DNA of 64,000 bases. Origin: Salarias fasciatus. Lineage: Eukaryota; Chordata; Actinopteri; Blenniiformes; Blenniidae. Location: contig NW_021941229.1 of NCBI RefSeq assembly GCF_902148845.1, positions 25,514,784 to 25,578,783 of the forward strand, given 5' to 3'. The translations under genes were made by a program, and so were the position numbers. The notes under the pieces are model-generated. The model searched no databases and was not told where the DNA came from. It saw nothing but the letters and a program-made list of their open reading frames with translations. Of the stretch, positions 13,601 to 29,855 are shown piece after piece. How positions within the stretch are numbered: the stretch's first letter is position 1; the number at the start of each line of letters is the position of its first letter.

Positions 13601-14275
13601 ATATTTTCCAGTCTCCAGAGCTCATATCGCAATAACAAGGTAATGATAAGACATCAACCAAGAGACAAAACCTCAAAGCACCAAAATAAAGCTCTGTTCC
13701 TTCAACAGTTTGATACTTTGAGTGAAAATGTTCTTCAGGTCTTGTTTGGCTTCAGCTTATTACATATTATTATTATTATTATCATTATTATTATTATTAC
13801 TTATTACTCTACCTATTGATACTTTATCCTCCTGCTCATCCAGCAGTTCCAGAACAGACCTTTCGGTTCTTCCTCCACCGGTGGGTCTGATACCTTCCCG
13901 GTGGATAAAGACCCGGACCCGTGGGACGCGCGCACTCACCCGGACCGCGGTGACTCTGGCGGCCAGCGGGAACACCGCGTGGCCCTGACAGGAGCCCACC
14001 GAGGCGCACCGGACGCAGATCAGCTTCCGCTCGGTGCCGCAGAACCAGTCCAGCTCGGAGTCGTGCTCCGCGCACAGCTCGCATCCCACGGAGAAGACCC
14101 CGGACTCCGCGTCGGAGGCGGCGGCGGCGGCGGCCGGTGAGGGCGCACCGGCGCCCCCCGCCCGCTTCGGACCTCCGGCGCTGACGGAGAAAATGGGCCG
14201 ATCGCAGTCCATGTCCGACTCGAGGGTGTCCTCTGGGGAGGGACACGTCAGCTCGCCCGGCCGGAGCTCGGTCAT
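6651..14275 (-). CDS. bspry: BSPRY, B-box and SPRY domain-containing protein
   Basis: Exons on the minus strand: 14275-13940, 11534-11436, 9779-9549, 7565-7540, 7419-7295 and 7186-6651; stop at 6653-6651. Together they give 450 residues, against about 402 in human (from memory). The start MTELRPGELTCPS was chosen because it heads the acidic N-terminal region, though an in-frame ATG also exists upstream. Exon 1 carries a single B-box (CAEH, then C, CVRC and a late H) and no RING finger, which separates it from TRIM proteins. Exons 2-4 form a coiled coil (EEEEQRLLEEVHREEER). The last exon is a PRY-SPRY domain (RTVSPLL, FDYWPNAL, KVGVCYAALERKGSGN, LGHNGQSWVLS, LLFYEP). Known BSPRY binds 14-3-3 and TRPV5 in epithelia. 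The intron after the 26-base exon 4 appears to start with GC. The donor of exon 5 is the least certain junction. The acceptor of exon 3 could alternatively lie 33 bases upstream. Confidence 0.92.
7191..7221. repeat. G-run (poly-C on the BSPRY coding strand) acting as polypyrimidine tract
   Basis: About 30 bases of almost pure G, interrupted once by A, end four bases before the BSPRY last-exon acceptor. On the gene strand this is a poly-C tract. Its exact length is likely to vary or to be misassembled. Confidence 0.8.
7420..7539 (-). other. short non-canonical GC-AG intron of BSPRY containing a (CA)n tract
   Basis: Homology requires EIDER joined to VEESEGVGE, as human has EIFER-TEEAEG. That places the donor at GAGAG|GCGAGT and the acceptor at TGTCCAG|GG. 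No GT donor in the region keeps phase. The intron is 120 bases and nearly half of it is (TG)n on the coding strand. Confidence 0.7.
8097..9316. mobile_element. 1.2 kb DNA transposon with about 84-base terminal inverted repeats, in a BSPRY intron
   Basis: The left arm 8097-8180 (GAAGCCCATTTCC, TATGAGATAGTAAGTCGAAA) and right arm 9233-9316 are inverted copies with only a few mismatches. The element sits wholly inside the BSPRY intron between exons 3 and 4. No transposase frame is visible, so it is non-autonomous. A clear target duplication was not found, so the superfamily is left open. A second, TTAA-target element is nested inside at 8483-8801. Confidence 0.75.
8483..8801. mobile_element. TTAA-target MITE nested in the 8097-9316 transposon
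   Basis: It begins AGGATAAGTTCGGTTTAAAC and ends with the inverted copy GGTTT...CCGAACTCATCCT (about 95-base inverted arms), with TTAA on each side (8479-8482 and 8802-8805). It is 319 bases long with no coding region. TTAA duplication fits piggyBac- or Kolobok-type transposition. Confidence 0.8.
9503..9532. repeat. (CA)n microsatellite beside the BSPRY exon 3 donor
   Basis: About 14 CA units lie within 20-45 bases of the BSPRY exon 3 splice donor (exon edge at 9549), on the intron side. Confidence 0.9.
10119..10753. repeat. cluster of (GT)n/(CA)n microsatellites in a BSPRY intron
   Basis: There are three tracts: (GT)n around 10119-10147, a long (CA)n around 10537-10598, and (GT)n around 10728-10753. 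All lie in the intron between BSPRY exons 2 and 3. A short 7-base tandem of TGAACCC units follows near 10982-11010. No coding content was seen in this stretch. Confidence 0.85.
12000..12440 (+). mobile_element. degenerate hAT-like non-autonomous element in BSPRY intron 1
   Basis: It starts GAGTGTCAAACATGAGGCCC, then GTGGACCAAAACTGGCCCAC, the same family as 4437 and 16520. The right part carries the family's CCACTCCAGATGAAATC block. It is old: the termini have drifted and no target duplication is obvious. Confidence 0.6.
13768..13803. repeat. (TTA)n trinucleotide microsatellite
   Basis: A near-perfect run of TTA/ATT units interrupted by one C, in BSPRY intron 1 about 140 bases beyond the exon 1 donor. 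Confidence 0.9.
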
Positions 14276-17200
14276 GGCGCGGCGGCGCGGCAGGTGCACC
14301 GGCGGAGCGGAGACGCGCCTTGCTGAGCGCAGGAACGCAGGTGGAACAGGTGAGCGGAACACGGAAGTGTGGCACGGCCGACCAGAGGTCAGAGATGGGA
14401 AAAAAAAAAGGAAAGGAGTCCCTCCCTGGCTGGGTGTCTGAATCTGACTGAACCCCTGGATGATCCAGAGACTGCTGTCAGCTTGCAGGGTGGAGGCAAA
14501 GCTCTGCTCTTCCAAGGAAGAACTTTTACCCTAAATCAGTACTTCAGTATAGTTTTTGTACTTTCTCCTTTATTTTCAATTTTGTTTTTCCTGAATTAAC
14601 AGGATTTTTTTGCCCTCCTTCACCTAAAGTATCTCCAAAACTGCCATGTTGTCTTATGTCCAGCAAAAAATGTTATCATCTCTATCTATCTGTCTAAAAG
14701 CTGAACAGGTTATATCACAGCTCCCTTCATAATGAAGAAAGATAAGAGAACAGAAACTGATCTATAAACCACAAAATACACCGTTTACATCGCCCTGAAG
14801 CAGATTAATATCCACAGAGAAGTACACCGACATGGTGAAAATATAACAAGAAACCTGCTTATAGATGAAGTTTTGGTGTCAAACCAGCCTGATTCCTGCT
14901 GCCGTCAGGAGGATGGAGGATCAGTTCAGGATGAATGAAGCTCTGCTCACCAGTAAACAGGAGTTACTCATAAATAAACCTTTATTACAGCATTGTTCAG
15001 TGAACTATCTTTTAACAACAAAAATCATTATTTCAAAAAGAAAAGCCAAAATAGAAGTATAAACTGAACCTTGAAACTGCTCCAAATGATAGTTGAGCAC
15101 TTTGAAACGGTGAAAGTGATTCTGTTGAAACAATGAAACAAGCACTGTGTAAGGTTCAGTCCATTTACCACAGAATATACAGTATTGGCGTTTGATTCAG
15201 GGACACTCGGGCGCAGGATGAGCTCCTCCAGGTGGGACTGACGGGTTAAAGGCTCTGTTTCGACACAGCAGTGTACCCAGAGATCAGCTGTTCGGCCACA
15301 CCTCACAGAGGTCTGTTTGGCAACAGCAAACAACAGCCGGAGTCTGAGAGGAGCTGGATAATCACCAGGAAGGCCGCTCGCTCGTTGTGAAAGACGACGT
15401 TAATGGTTAATTCCCATCAACTGTGTTTGTACAGATCAGAGCTCTTGGCAAACGCAGCATCCTATTGTGTTTTAATCTGTCATACAGCACAAAGGAGGAA
15501 ACACCTCAATAATGAGGACTCCGTTCAATATTTTTCAGAGGATAAACAAAGTTTTTGTTTGATTTTATTAGATCAGAAACTTCAATACATTGATTTTTTT
15601 TTAGCAAACATCTCCAAACAATCACCACCTACAACAAACAGAAACAAGCTTTCATAAAAACAATATATTTCAATCAGCCTTTCCTCCTCACAGTGCTTTG
15701 AAAAAAATCAAATCAAAGCATGATGATGCCGCCGCCATGCCTCACAGTAGAGAGAAGCCTGAGCCGCTTGATCTGCTGTTCAGATCGCTGTGGTTTCAGA
15801 TCCTCAAGGTAGCTTCTGGAAAAACCCCCAGTGAGCTGCCGTGTGCTTTAAACTGGCCGCCTGATATATGCAGAGCAGCCTGGAGGGTCATTCCATCTCC
15901 ATGAGGAGCCGGTCAGAGTGACCCTGCCTGACATGTGTCCTCATCCATGTCCTTCTGGATCTGCTGGTTTCACAGAGAAAGCCAGGAGTTTGTATGGAAA
16001 TGAAAACCTTTCCGTTCACCCGCTGGTCAGTTTGGGAGGAAACAGATTAAATCAGCAGAAACTCAACCCTACACTTAACCAAACCACTCACCCCCCTCCT
16101 GATCGCAGCTGCACGGGCGGGACTGACGGGACGGCGTCGCGCCTCCTGACTTCAAACAGGCCACTTTCCACATCATTCGCCGAGGAAACGAGAGCGCCGG
16201 AGCCACAGTGCTGCCATTGTTCTAACGGCATCTGTGAAGCAAGTCAGCGCAACACAAAGAGTTCGCATCAGAAAACAACGGGGAGGCTTCAGGAGAACAA
16301 TGAGCACACCTGAGTGATCAGTGCAAACAAGCAGAGGGCAGAGGAACTTCTGGATTTTTTCTTCAGTTTAATTTATTTTAACAGCGACTGAAAGCTGCCA
16401 ATCAACAGGTGACACTTTAGAGAACCTTCAAAAGGTGAACGGAGTGGAAATAATCCACTCTGAGACTGACATTCATCCTTAGTTTCTGTTTCAGAACAAT
16501 TTATTCCTTCAAAACACAACAGGTGGAGCTGGTCAAAGATAAGGCCCGTGGGCCAAAAACCAGAACACAAGAGTCTCCAATGCGGCCAAAGTAAATTGTA
16601 AGAATTTCATAGTAAATATTGATTATTTAGCACGTTTGTCACAGAGTACTGAACACAAAACAACACTGACCTGAGCTATCAGTGATGCTAATAAACATAT
16701 CAGACTAGCGTTAGCCTCAAGTCCATGCTGTCAGGGGCACGTTGGGAAAAAAGCATGCAGACTGTAACGGTTTCCTGGACTTCTTGCTGTATTTTGCACC
16801 AGACGGTGTCATTAAAATTGACTTCATGTTGAGATAGTCGTATTTTGCAGTAGTAATTGTTTAGTTTTGTGAAACTATATTCTCATCACAAATCCTCTGC
16901 ACCGCAGACTTTGAAGTTTGAATGTAAAGGTTTTTAGGGCACTATTTTACTCCTCAATCCCGCTCCAGATGAAATCGGGCTGTTCCTGGCCTGCAAATGA
17001 TTGAAATGTTTGACACTCCTGCAACAGAGAATCTGAGGTCAGAGATGTCTGTAATACACCCCCTCGCCTCTAGAGGGCGCTGAGTCTCTTTACTAACTGA
17101 GCTGAAGGGCAGATTGTGGATATGTTGTCTTGAAAACTCCTCTTCAGGTGAAAATACATGAAAACACTGAGCTATCAATAATCCTAAATCTGTCAGAGTT

Positions 17201-18660
17201 CTATGCTTTATTTCTGTTTTGCGCTGATTTCTTTGCACATTTCCGTCAAATACCCTCCCAGTATGAGGTCTTCAGTATTCATTTTGCATATCAACACAGC
17301 CTCCTTCTGAAATTTAACCACAATGCAACAGAAACATCTATTGATCTGGCTTTGCCCATAAAGACATTGTAAATCAACGCACAACAAAGGTGTGTGAAAT
17401 GAGTATAATCATCGAAAGGGTGATTAATGAACAAATTAGTAATAATTTATGATTTTTTCAATGAAATGAGATCATTAAAGCTGCATGTCAAAAACATGAT
17501 GAACGCCTCCTGTCCCAGCTCCCACGATTCAGGGAAAAATGTGGATTTTTGCATCAGCAGCAGAGGAACGCACCTAAACAGTAACCAACTTCATGAATTT
17601 CAAACAGATTTCAGTTCAGTGGCCACATGCAGCCCATCTTGAGAGGGCCTTGTCAGTTAGATAGTGTCAGAATAAGGTTTACATTTAACCTTTAAAGCTT
17701 TTGTCTGTTGGCGCAGAGTTTACATGAAAGACCTGAAATGGGTTAACAGCTAAACTACAAATTGTATGGCTTATGAATGCCATACCTTTAACAAAATTTA
17801 TATTGTGGCAATAAAATCCAAATAAAAAAAAAGAAATAAAAACATTTTAATTAGATACTTATAAGATGTTTTTTAAATAATTGTTTTAAATGGAAAACCT
17901 CTTTTGTGGCTCTAAGTCAATTTTAATTGGAAAGAAGTTCAGTAATAAAAATAGAATAAAATTAAATCGTGTGCTATATTTTATAAACCTTTACAATATA
18001 AAGTTAAACTTTATTCAATAAATGAAATGAAAATCTTGCTTTTTTTAAACTTTAATGATAATGACACTTTGTCAACCGCAAAAACAATAAAAATTGTATT
18101 CAGTGAACTGAATTACATAAACAGCAGGGATAAAATAAAGAAGAAAGAAAGTAAAAGTTCCCCTGAATGCTTGGTGAGCTTCGTAATTCAGTGAAGTACA
18201 TATTTTTACAGTTTTAATTGAGTGTTTCATTAAGAAATATGATTGAACTTGCTATGAAAATAAAATAAAACAAAAAAGTACTTGTTACAATGAATGTTTT
18301 GATGCTATGAATAAAAAGTAGAAATGCTCTTTAGCATAGCAGTTGTTAAATAGTACAAATAACACATTTTCCCCCCAATAAAGATTAAATAATTTTCACC
18401 GTAAATATGAATGAAATCATGTAAATGCTGCCAAAACAATTTTACTGTCAAATGAATAATTATTTCAGGAATTCATTACAAAAATACATTTTAAGTCGTA
18501 TCTGCTGGGTTGCTTCTATGGATAAATGTATAGGTTGTTGAATGAGGAGGTATTTTAGCAAATTGTTCTCAAATCTAATGTAATTTTAACTGTAAAATCT
18601 TGTTTTTAACCCAATTCAGCAGGAAAAGAAACAAAATGACGTCACACAACCCGACTCAGC
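14276..18660. other. spacer between divergent BSPRY and ZMYND19
   Basis: The first few hundred bases beside BSPRY are GC-rich and probably hold its 5' UTR and promoter. The rest is AT-rich, strongly so from about 17640 to 18660. Apart from the hAT-like copy at 16520 I see no gene. Open frames such as 15918-16313 have no recognisable protein similarity. Confidence 0.6.
16520..17021 (+). mobile_element. hAT-like non-autonomous element, about 500 bp, both ends visible
   Basis: The left end CAGGTGGAGCTGGTCAAAGA then TAAGGCCCGTGGGCC and the right end ATGTTTGACACTCCTG are inverted relatives of the CAGGGGTGTCAAACAT terminus. It shares internal blocks with the copies at 12000 and 36885, for example CCGCTCCAGATGAAATC. 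It has no coding capacity. Confidence 0.7.
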
Positions 18661-18664
18661 CAGC

Positions 18665-19098
18665 AAACGTTTCCCGCGAAAATGGCTGGAAGTGGTCACG
18701 AGAGCGGGTGACGTAGGAGCTGAAACAGGCGGGCTTTGCGAGCTGTCGCGTCCCATTGGTCGACGGGACAACCTGCGTGGCCCAGAACGCCTCAGCGTCG
18801 CCTGTGATTGGTCGGCGCCAGTGAGGCGGTTGGCCCCGCCCCCAGCAGCAGCTCGCTTGCCTCCCCTGCGCCAGCGGTGGAGGCGGAGGAGGAGGCGGTG
18901 TGTCACCCAGGCGGCTGCCGGAGAGAGAGACCCGGAGTCAGGGCGAGCTGTCTCAACCCCAACTGGCATCGCGGCGGGGGCTTGTGGGGGGTGCCCCGGC
19001 GAGTTGTTTTTTTTTTTTTTGTTTTCTCCCCGTCACACCCGAACAGCGTCCACGGCTGGATCCCGCTGCCTCCGTGTCACCACCGCCCGTCCCTCCTC
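18665..19098 (+). promoter_or_regulatory. ZMYND19 CpG-rich promoter and 5' UTR
   Basis: GC and CpG content rise sharply from about 18660. Visible sites include an E2F-type TTTCCCGCGAAA at 18670-18681, a CRE-like TGACGT at 18709, and two inverted CCAAT boxes (ATTGG) at 18755 and 18807. No TATA box was seen, which fits a broad housekeeping promoter. The transcript probably starts within the later part of this block, since the ATG is at 19099. Confidence 0.7.
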
Positions 19099-23374
<4,276 letters not shown>

Positions 23375-24348
23375 TCTGCCCCCCCGCCGCCGCCGCCGCC
23401 GCCGGCCGGGCACCAGGAGGGCGAGGAGAGCAGGGAGACAGGGTTATCGTTAGACTATGGGAGGGAGGGGGGAGGGAGGGGGCGGGCTTCCTGACGGAGG
23501 AGGAGGATGGAGAAAGACTTGTGCCGCGTCCCGGAGCCGGTGGATCTCCACAGGCGGAGACGACTTCTTCTTCTGCTTTTCTTTTTTTAATTCATTTTTG
23601 GTTTAGTTTTTTTTTTTTTTTTTTGTTTGTTTGTTTTTGTTTTCATTTTTTTGGTCTTTTGTTTTTCTTGAGGACGGAGATCCTCGAGCTCTACCTGCTG
23701 CTATGGGTTTGTGGGGGGGGGGGGTGCGGAGGACGCTGACGAACTGGCGAAGCTCAGTCGACTGAGAGCGTCGTCCTCTTTGGGGGCGTCGATGGAACGG
23801 GGGAGGGGTGGGGGGCGACCAACACCACCGGGGGTGGGGTTTGGGGGGGGTGCAGTACCCGCCGTTACACCGGTACTCAAACAGGACACGGACCTTTTCA
23901 CTGTAACGCTCCCTTCTCTGACCTCTGACCTCGCTGCTGCGTTCACGGACACCACCCCCGACCTCCGCCCTGCCCCCCCCCCCCCCCCCCCCTCCACCCT
24001 CCACAACCCCCCACCCACCCCGCCTCCACCCCCACCCCCCCACCACCACCAGACCCCAGTCTGTCCTGCTCCCCACGCAGCCAGCACACACCGGATGAGT
24101 TTCACTGATTGAGTCACACTATCAGTATTGTGTGTGTGTATCTGTGTGCGTGTGTGTGAGTGTGTGTGTGTGTGTGAGTGTGTCTGCGAGTGTGTGTGTG
24201 TGTGTGTGTTGCCAATGTGTACTGAAGGACGTTGAGGCGGTTAACGTTGGTCTTCTCTCCCCTCAGGGGCCATATTACCCCGTTTTAAATGTCCTATTTA
24301 ATCGGAATAAAATATTTTCACTGTTCAATAAAACAGCTGCCAAATAAA
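23375..24348 (+). other. ZMYND19 3' UTR, proximal part
   Basis: GC-rich UTR with CCG repeats, T runs and G/C homopolymers, then (GT)n at 24130-24210. Three AATAAA signals cluster at about 24308, 24327 and 24343, which is a strong candidate cleavage region. Long open frames on both strands here arise from low-complexity C/G runs. Confidence 0.7.
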
Positions 24349-26585
24349 GGCTTTAGTTTTTTTCTATTTTGATTTAAATCTTCAGTCTGTAGAGAAATCG
24401 ACTTGTTTTGATGTTTAATCGCCTTCATCAATCCAAATTTCAAGTGTCTGAAAAGGTCCAGTTCTGAGTTTCAGGTCCTGGTCGTTTTGTTTTTTGTTTT
24501 TTTTCTTCTCTCTTTCGTTCTTTACAGGTGCATCTAAAACACATTTAAATCACTTTATTTCCACAGTAATAACCTGAAAACCCAACTGACAATTACGACC
24601 TCTGATTTAAAAAAAATAAAACTCACAACTTGTCATTATTGATCTGAATTCATAAAGAACTGAATTATTTGTGCTTTAAAACTAAAACATGGATCAAAAA
24701 GGAATTTTTTTTTTTTTTTTTTTAGATGCACCAGTAACCCAACAATCTCTTTAGTTTTTCTATTAATTACGATTTCATTTCAAGCATTAAAACTGTCCGG
24801 TTTTAAAGCGGCTCTGAAGGGTTTGTCACGAGAGATTTCCAGATTTCCTTTGATAATCAACTAAAATTATAGAGAATAAAACAAAAAAAAACCTGAGTTT
24901 TGCTGTATGACTCTATAAATTAGGAGGAAAATGGAATCTTTTTGTTCAGGTTCAGTTCTTTATACGTAAAACATTCTTTTTTCTCTGAGTTTCAAGCGTC
25001 CGTACTGTCAAAGATCAACTGCAGAATCTGGTTCTGACTTTATTATTGTCAGGAATATCACTGATAGTTTCACTGTTCTGTCAATTATATGAATTTACAA
25101 GTTAAACTCAAAGGTCTCAGCTTGTCAAATTTAAATGAAATTTTGCAAAGAATAAACCTGAAAAAGCTTGAGTAATTAAATTCAACCAAACATGAGAGAA
25201 ATCAGACTTTAATTCAGATTTTCAGAATGTCCTGTAAGCAGAAAGTCTTTATTGGAGAACAAATTCAGATTTGAAGCTTCTGCGTCGTCAGAAGTCTCCA
25301 GTTAGAACTATAAAGACCTGATCCTGGACCTTAAAGCAATGCATTTCTGTCTGTGCTCGTCTGAAGAAACGAATGTTGTCTTTTCTCTTTGACACTAATA
25401 ACTTTTATTTTTTCATCTAAAACCAGACGAAGCTTGAAAGGTTTTGTGTTGAACCCGGTAAAAGGTGACAGCGAGCCGTGTCGGACATGCACCTGTAAAC
25501 TAAAAACTGATTGAAAGCTTTTTGTTTTTTTTTAACCCGATCACTAAATAATTACACCGAACTGTGATTTGTGTGTAGCTCAGAGCTGCTCGGCCGCTTC
25601 CAATCCCTCCAGTCCGACGCTTTTAACCCCTTTCTCTTCATTCGCAGGGTTGTGATGTGTGTTAGTGTGTGTGAGTGTGTGTGTGCGTGTGTGTGTTGGT
25701 CAGGGACGGGCTCGGGGTTATTTCTGAAGAAATTCTATCAATGGAGCTCTATTTATTTAAGTTGTGAACTGTTTTTTTTTTTTTCTTTGGTTATTTGAAG
25801 GCAAACCAAGCGCTCGTTTTGGGACCTTGTCTGTTTCTTTTCATTATTTTATTTTGCAGGAGGAGTGAATATTTAATGGCTTGTTACTTGATTTCTTTTC
25901 TGATCCTGAGTGATTGAGTGAATCCTCCTCTGAACAAATCTTCCACGTGAGCGACTCGGGCTGTAAAAAAACAAAACAAAACAAACTTGAATCCCTCGCC
26001 GCCTTCTTATATTCTTTTTTTTTTTTTTTTTTTGTCCGAGTCACCCGGATCTGTCTGCCTTCCTCGTAATATTACCCACAATGCACACCTGCTTCATGTG
26101 TCCAGCATGTATTTTCCACACGTGTACATGCGACGTGCTGATTGTTTTTCTTTGTGTGTGAACGGGTTTCCAACACTGCACTAAGACTCTGGCTCCCATG
26201 TTGTTTAGCGTTTACTTGTGATCGATGGGTTGAAGGGGGGCGGGTGTGTGTGAGTGAGTGAGTGAATGAATGTGTGTGTGTGTGAGAGAGAGATTTGAGT
26301 GTACAGATTGTGTCTGACATCTTGTTTTCTTTTTGTAAGAATATAAGCATTAATCGCCTAGAAATAAAGAGCTACAATATGTGAATGGAAGTCCAGTTTG
26401 TGGGGGTAAACGGACGAGTCGCTTTTCCAATGTAAATGAGAATAAATAAAAAAAGAAACTTAAGTTTGGTTTTTTTTCTCAGAAGTTTCTTGAGGGTGTA
26501 AATAACATTCTGTATTATATCATTTAGACTCGTACTTATTGGCTTGAAAGCATATTTAAATAAAGATAAATGCTGGCAGTGTTTC
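24349..26585 (+). other. possible distal ZMYND19 3' UTR, no gene seen
   Basis: AT-rich, without coding exons. Further AATAAA signals occur near 26364, 26443 and 26560, so a longer alternative 3' UTR is possible but cannot be shown from DNA. A degenerate inverted-repeat element lies at 24525-24733. Confidence 0.4.
24525..24733. mobile_element. degenerate MITE with GGTGCATCTAAA-type ends
   Basis: CAGGTGCATCTAAA on the left and TTTAGATGCACCAG on the right are inverted copies 200 bases apart. They resemble a common fish repeat that starts CAGGTGCATCT. The interior is AT-rich and not coding. Confidence 0.5.
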
Positions 26586-26673
26586 CCTGCGGAATGCAGC
26601 GCAGCAGCATGATCAGGATTTTATTAAAGTTCATTCACAGAGCCGTGGATTCATACACCCTGTGCATCAGCAG

Positions 26674-26798
26674 CGTCCCCTCGTCTCGGGGTCCGTCCCC
26701 TCGTCTCGGGGTCCGTCCCCTCGTCTCGGGGTCCGTCCCCTCGTCTCGGGGTCCGTCCCCTCGTCTCGGGTCCGTCCCCTCGTCTCGGGGTCCGTCCC
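26674..26798. repeat. 20-base minisatellite, about six units
   Basis: Six head-to-tail units of 20 bases (GTCCCCTCGTCTCGGGGTCC, one unit 19 bases) are almost identical to one another, so the array is young or under homogenisation. It lies between ZMYND19 and TMEM141, about 740 bases before the TMEM141 start codon. Confidence 0.95.
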
Positions 26799-27540
26799 TC
26801 CTCTGTGTGATCAGCTCCAGATGTCCAGCCTGCGAGGAAACCTGATCCCCCGTGTTGCTGCTCGGGTCTCAGCGGTGGCTCCATTCTCTCCATCTGCTTC
26901 TTCTTTTTCTTCCCCTCTGCGGCCCCCGGGGTCACTGTGGGGTCAGAGGTCAGCAGGTTACAACAGAAAGTGTCTGCTCAAGACGGACAAGGAAACAAAT
27001 TCCTTGACGTTTTATTGGACATCTGCACAGTTGTAGAGCTGCTCTCTCCTTCTGGAGCATAAAATTAGCCAAAGTTAATATTTCAGAGGTTTCTAATATA
27101 TGATGTCATGTCTAAAAGGGAAGTTAACTCCAAAACTTTTGTTGATCTGTTTATTTCCTGCCAGTGAGGAATAATGAGTGAACAGTTCCAGAAAAACATG
27201 GTGATGGTTGGATGTTTGAACAGGTTGAGAAATATATTTCAACCTGTTCAGATATGCAAAAATGGTGAAAACCCAATTTTTTTGTTTTTGTTTTTTGTTT
27301 TTTCTCTCCATCGTCTCGTCTCTCCTCGGATTTATCGACCCGCAGCGCCTGCAGTACCGCTCTCCGTCCGCTGAGTGTCGCTGTCGGTCTACCCGGCCCG
27401 CAGCGGCTCTTCTTCCGCCTCCTCTTCTTCTTCGTGTGTTTGTTTCATAACAGCAGCAGCAGCAGCGGGTTCGTGTTGTTTCACAGAATGAATAGTTTTA
27501 ACTTTTCCTTTTAATCCAGAAGCGTCACTTTAACGACAGC
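26799..27540 (+). promoter_or_regulatory. TMEM141 upstream region and 5' UTR
   Basis: About 740 bases separate the minisatellite from the TMEM141 ATG. Moderate CpG content and pyrimidine-rich sequence appear from about 27300, with a (CAG)n-like tract near 27452-27466. No single clear core promoter element was found. Confidence 0.4.
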
Positions 27541-29687
27541 ATGGTTAATATCGGACTCACTAAGGTGGACGACGCGCTGGCGGCGAAACATCCGGTCCGT
27601 TCTTCATTCACTGTTATTTGACTTTGACTTTGAATCTGCCACACACACACACACACACTCACACACTCAGAAACACACTCATTTCTCCACCGCGTGACCG
27701 TCAGACGGAGTGTAAACTGGTGGATTCGCTGTGTTTTGCTCGTCTTCCAGGGTCTGCAGAGCTACGCTGCCTGCCAGTCACACGCCTTCATGAAGGGAAC
27801 CGGGACCTTCATGTTCGGTAAGTCGCTGATCTGACTGCAGCCTCACGACGAACCGGAGGGGTCCCGGTCTGTTCCGGTTCCACTTCTCTGCAGATGCAGA
27901 CCGGACGATATAAATTCACGATAATCTAGAATATGAGCCGTTCACTAACAGAAAGCCAGTCAGATAATGAGAGATATTTTTTCCTTCTTCAGTCTCAACT
28001 GTATATCTGCCTTATCTGAACTAAAAATGAATAAATAAATACAAATATGAAGGGTTTTGTTCTCATTTTTCACTTTTTGAATACACAGTTTCTAAAAATG
28101 TTCAAATTCAGGACCGTATTTATCTGTAGATTCTAAAAAAAATCAGTATTATTTATTACTGTAACAGCTATTTTCTCCAGTTTGATTATTGAATTTGTTT
28201 TAGATTAAAATACATTTTCCCAAATCTCAGAGCAGTATGATAAAAATGGCACAGTGTGTGAAAAATAGAGACTATGCCAGCTTTTTCTACTGAACAGATC
28301 CTTAACTGGAACAGATTTGGATGATTTTCGCTTTATATTCTGTGATGATTTTATCCAGTGTTCAGTCCACCACAGGAGGGAGCCGGAAGCTCCAAACCAT
28401 CACTCTGAGGCCAAAAGGAGGACTTTCTTTTACTAGTAACTACAGAAGAAGAGTAATTTCTCTTACAAATACAACTTCTAAAAATAAAAAAATAAATAAC
28501 AAAAGAGGGATTTTCTTTCAAGCTCTGATCCTCTGAAAGCTGTTTCTACAAAGCAGCATTCAGACACCAGACAAGTCACAGCGCTTTAAATTCAATGAAG
28601 GAAATCAGTTAAATTCCAGTGATATGGAAATGCCTAATAAAAACAATAAAACTTTAATATGAAGCAAATAAAGTTAGTCAAATCAAATTTAAATGAAAGC
28701 CTGAGCGAATAATAATGATTAATGCTGTAATGTGTAAATAATCATGAACACACCCTGGTGCTTAAACAGTGAATTCATCATGTTTTCTGGTCTTTGTGAT
28801 CATAAAGAAATCTGAATTATCAGGGAGTCCAAAGCTGCTGCTGTAAATGTTTGGTTATTTCATTAAAATGTAAAGGAAACAGAAACGGTGTAATGTTAAT
28901 TCTGTTGTTTCTACAGGTGCTGCCAGTCTTTTCGCCCTCCAGAGAGCTCTACAGAAGAAACTCCCCTATCCTCTGCAGTGGAATCTACTCATCTCAATAG
29001 GTAGGAGGAGCTTCCTTTATAAAAACCCTGATTTCATCCGACTGGAGCCGACAGGAGAGTCACACAGCTTCACCTCGTGCTCCAGCCTCATCCCACCGAT
29101 ATGCATTCAAAATCAGACATCGGTGTCCGGAGGCTCCAGTATGTCTGTTCAGTGGGTTAAAAACGGCTCCTGCTCCGGACAGAGTTCACCTGAGCTGTGC
29201 TCCCTCGCAGTGGCGTCCTCGCTGGGCAGCTACGCCGTGACCCGCTGGGAGACGCAGAAGTGCTCGGACCTCTGGATGCTGCTGGAAACGGGGAGAGTGC
29301 CGGACAGATCGCCTCCGGCAGGTGAGGACAGAGTCGCCTCTCTTTCTGTCGTCATCGGACTCGGTGTTCACTCTGCAGGCGGAAGAAATTAGTTGCAAGA
29401 ACAGAAAAGTCGATGCAGAGAAGCAGCAGCTCTTAAAAACCAGGTTGAAATCATCCAGAGGTTCAGAGAACGCCGGCCTTCAACAGGACAGCCGAGTCGG
29501 CTCATGTGGCTCTTTGGGAAAATGAGTTTTCCACCATAATGTAGGATCATGATCCATCATGTGATGTAGATTTTATTGAAATATACACGTAATCTGTTTC
29601 CCGTCTTTCTGTATTTCTCTCTCAGCTCCTCCACCAGAAGAGCCTACAGGACCCAGCAAGACGAAGTACGGCGACGTGATGGACTGA
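27541..29687 (+). CDS. tmem141: TMEM141, small two-pass membrane protein
   Basis: Five exons: 27541-27594, 27751-27817, 28917-29000, 29211-29321 and 29626-29687, giving 125 residues. The start MVNIGLTKVDDALAAKHPG, then YAACQSHAFMKGTGTF, PYPLQWNLL, SYAVTRWETQKCSDLW and LETGRVP align directly with human TMEM141 (about 108 residues). Two hydrophobic segments are visible, around FMFGAASLFAL and LLISIVASSLGSYAV. The C-terminal tail is proline-rich and longer than in human. The molecular function of the family is unknown to me. The exon 1 donor (CCG|GTCCGT) is weak, but position and phase are fixed by homology. Other junctions are canonical. Confidence 0.95.
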
Positions 29688-29810
29688 TTTCCACGGATGT
29701 GCGATGGGTGGAGTGACTGTTGATCAGCGGTTGAGTTTCATCACGGCGTTAAGATGGTTTGAAGCATCAGAGGTCAGGAATCAGCCGGGATTGGAAGCAG
29801 GAGTCGTGAT

Positions 29811-29855
29811 CCGGTATTATCATCATCATCATCGTCGTCGTCATCGTCATCATCT
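29811..29855. repeat. (ATC/GTC)n trinucleotide tract in the TMEM141 3' UTR
   Basis: About 14 units alternate between ATC and GTC, the remains of a trinucleotide microsatellite. Confidence 0.85.

Noticed and set aside
23375-24112. Proline/glycine-rich frames downstream of ZMYND19
   Set aside because: Low-complexity C/G runs in the 3' UTR; no start context or similarity.
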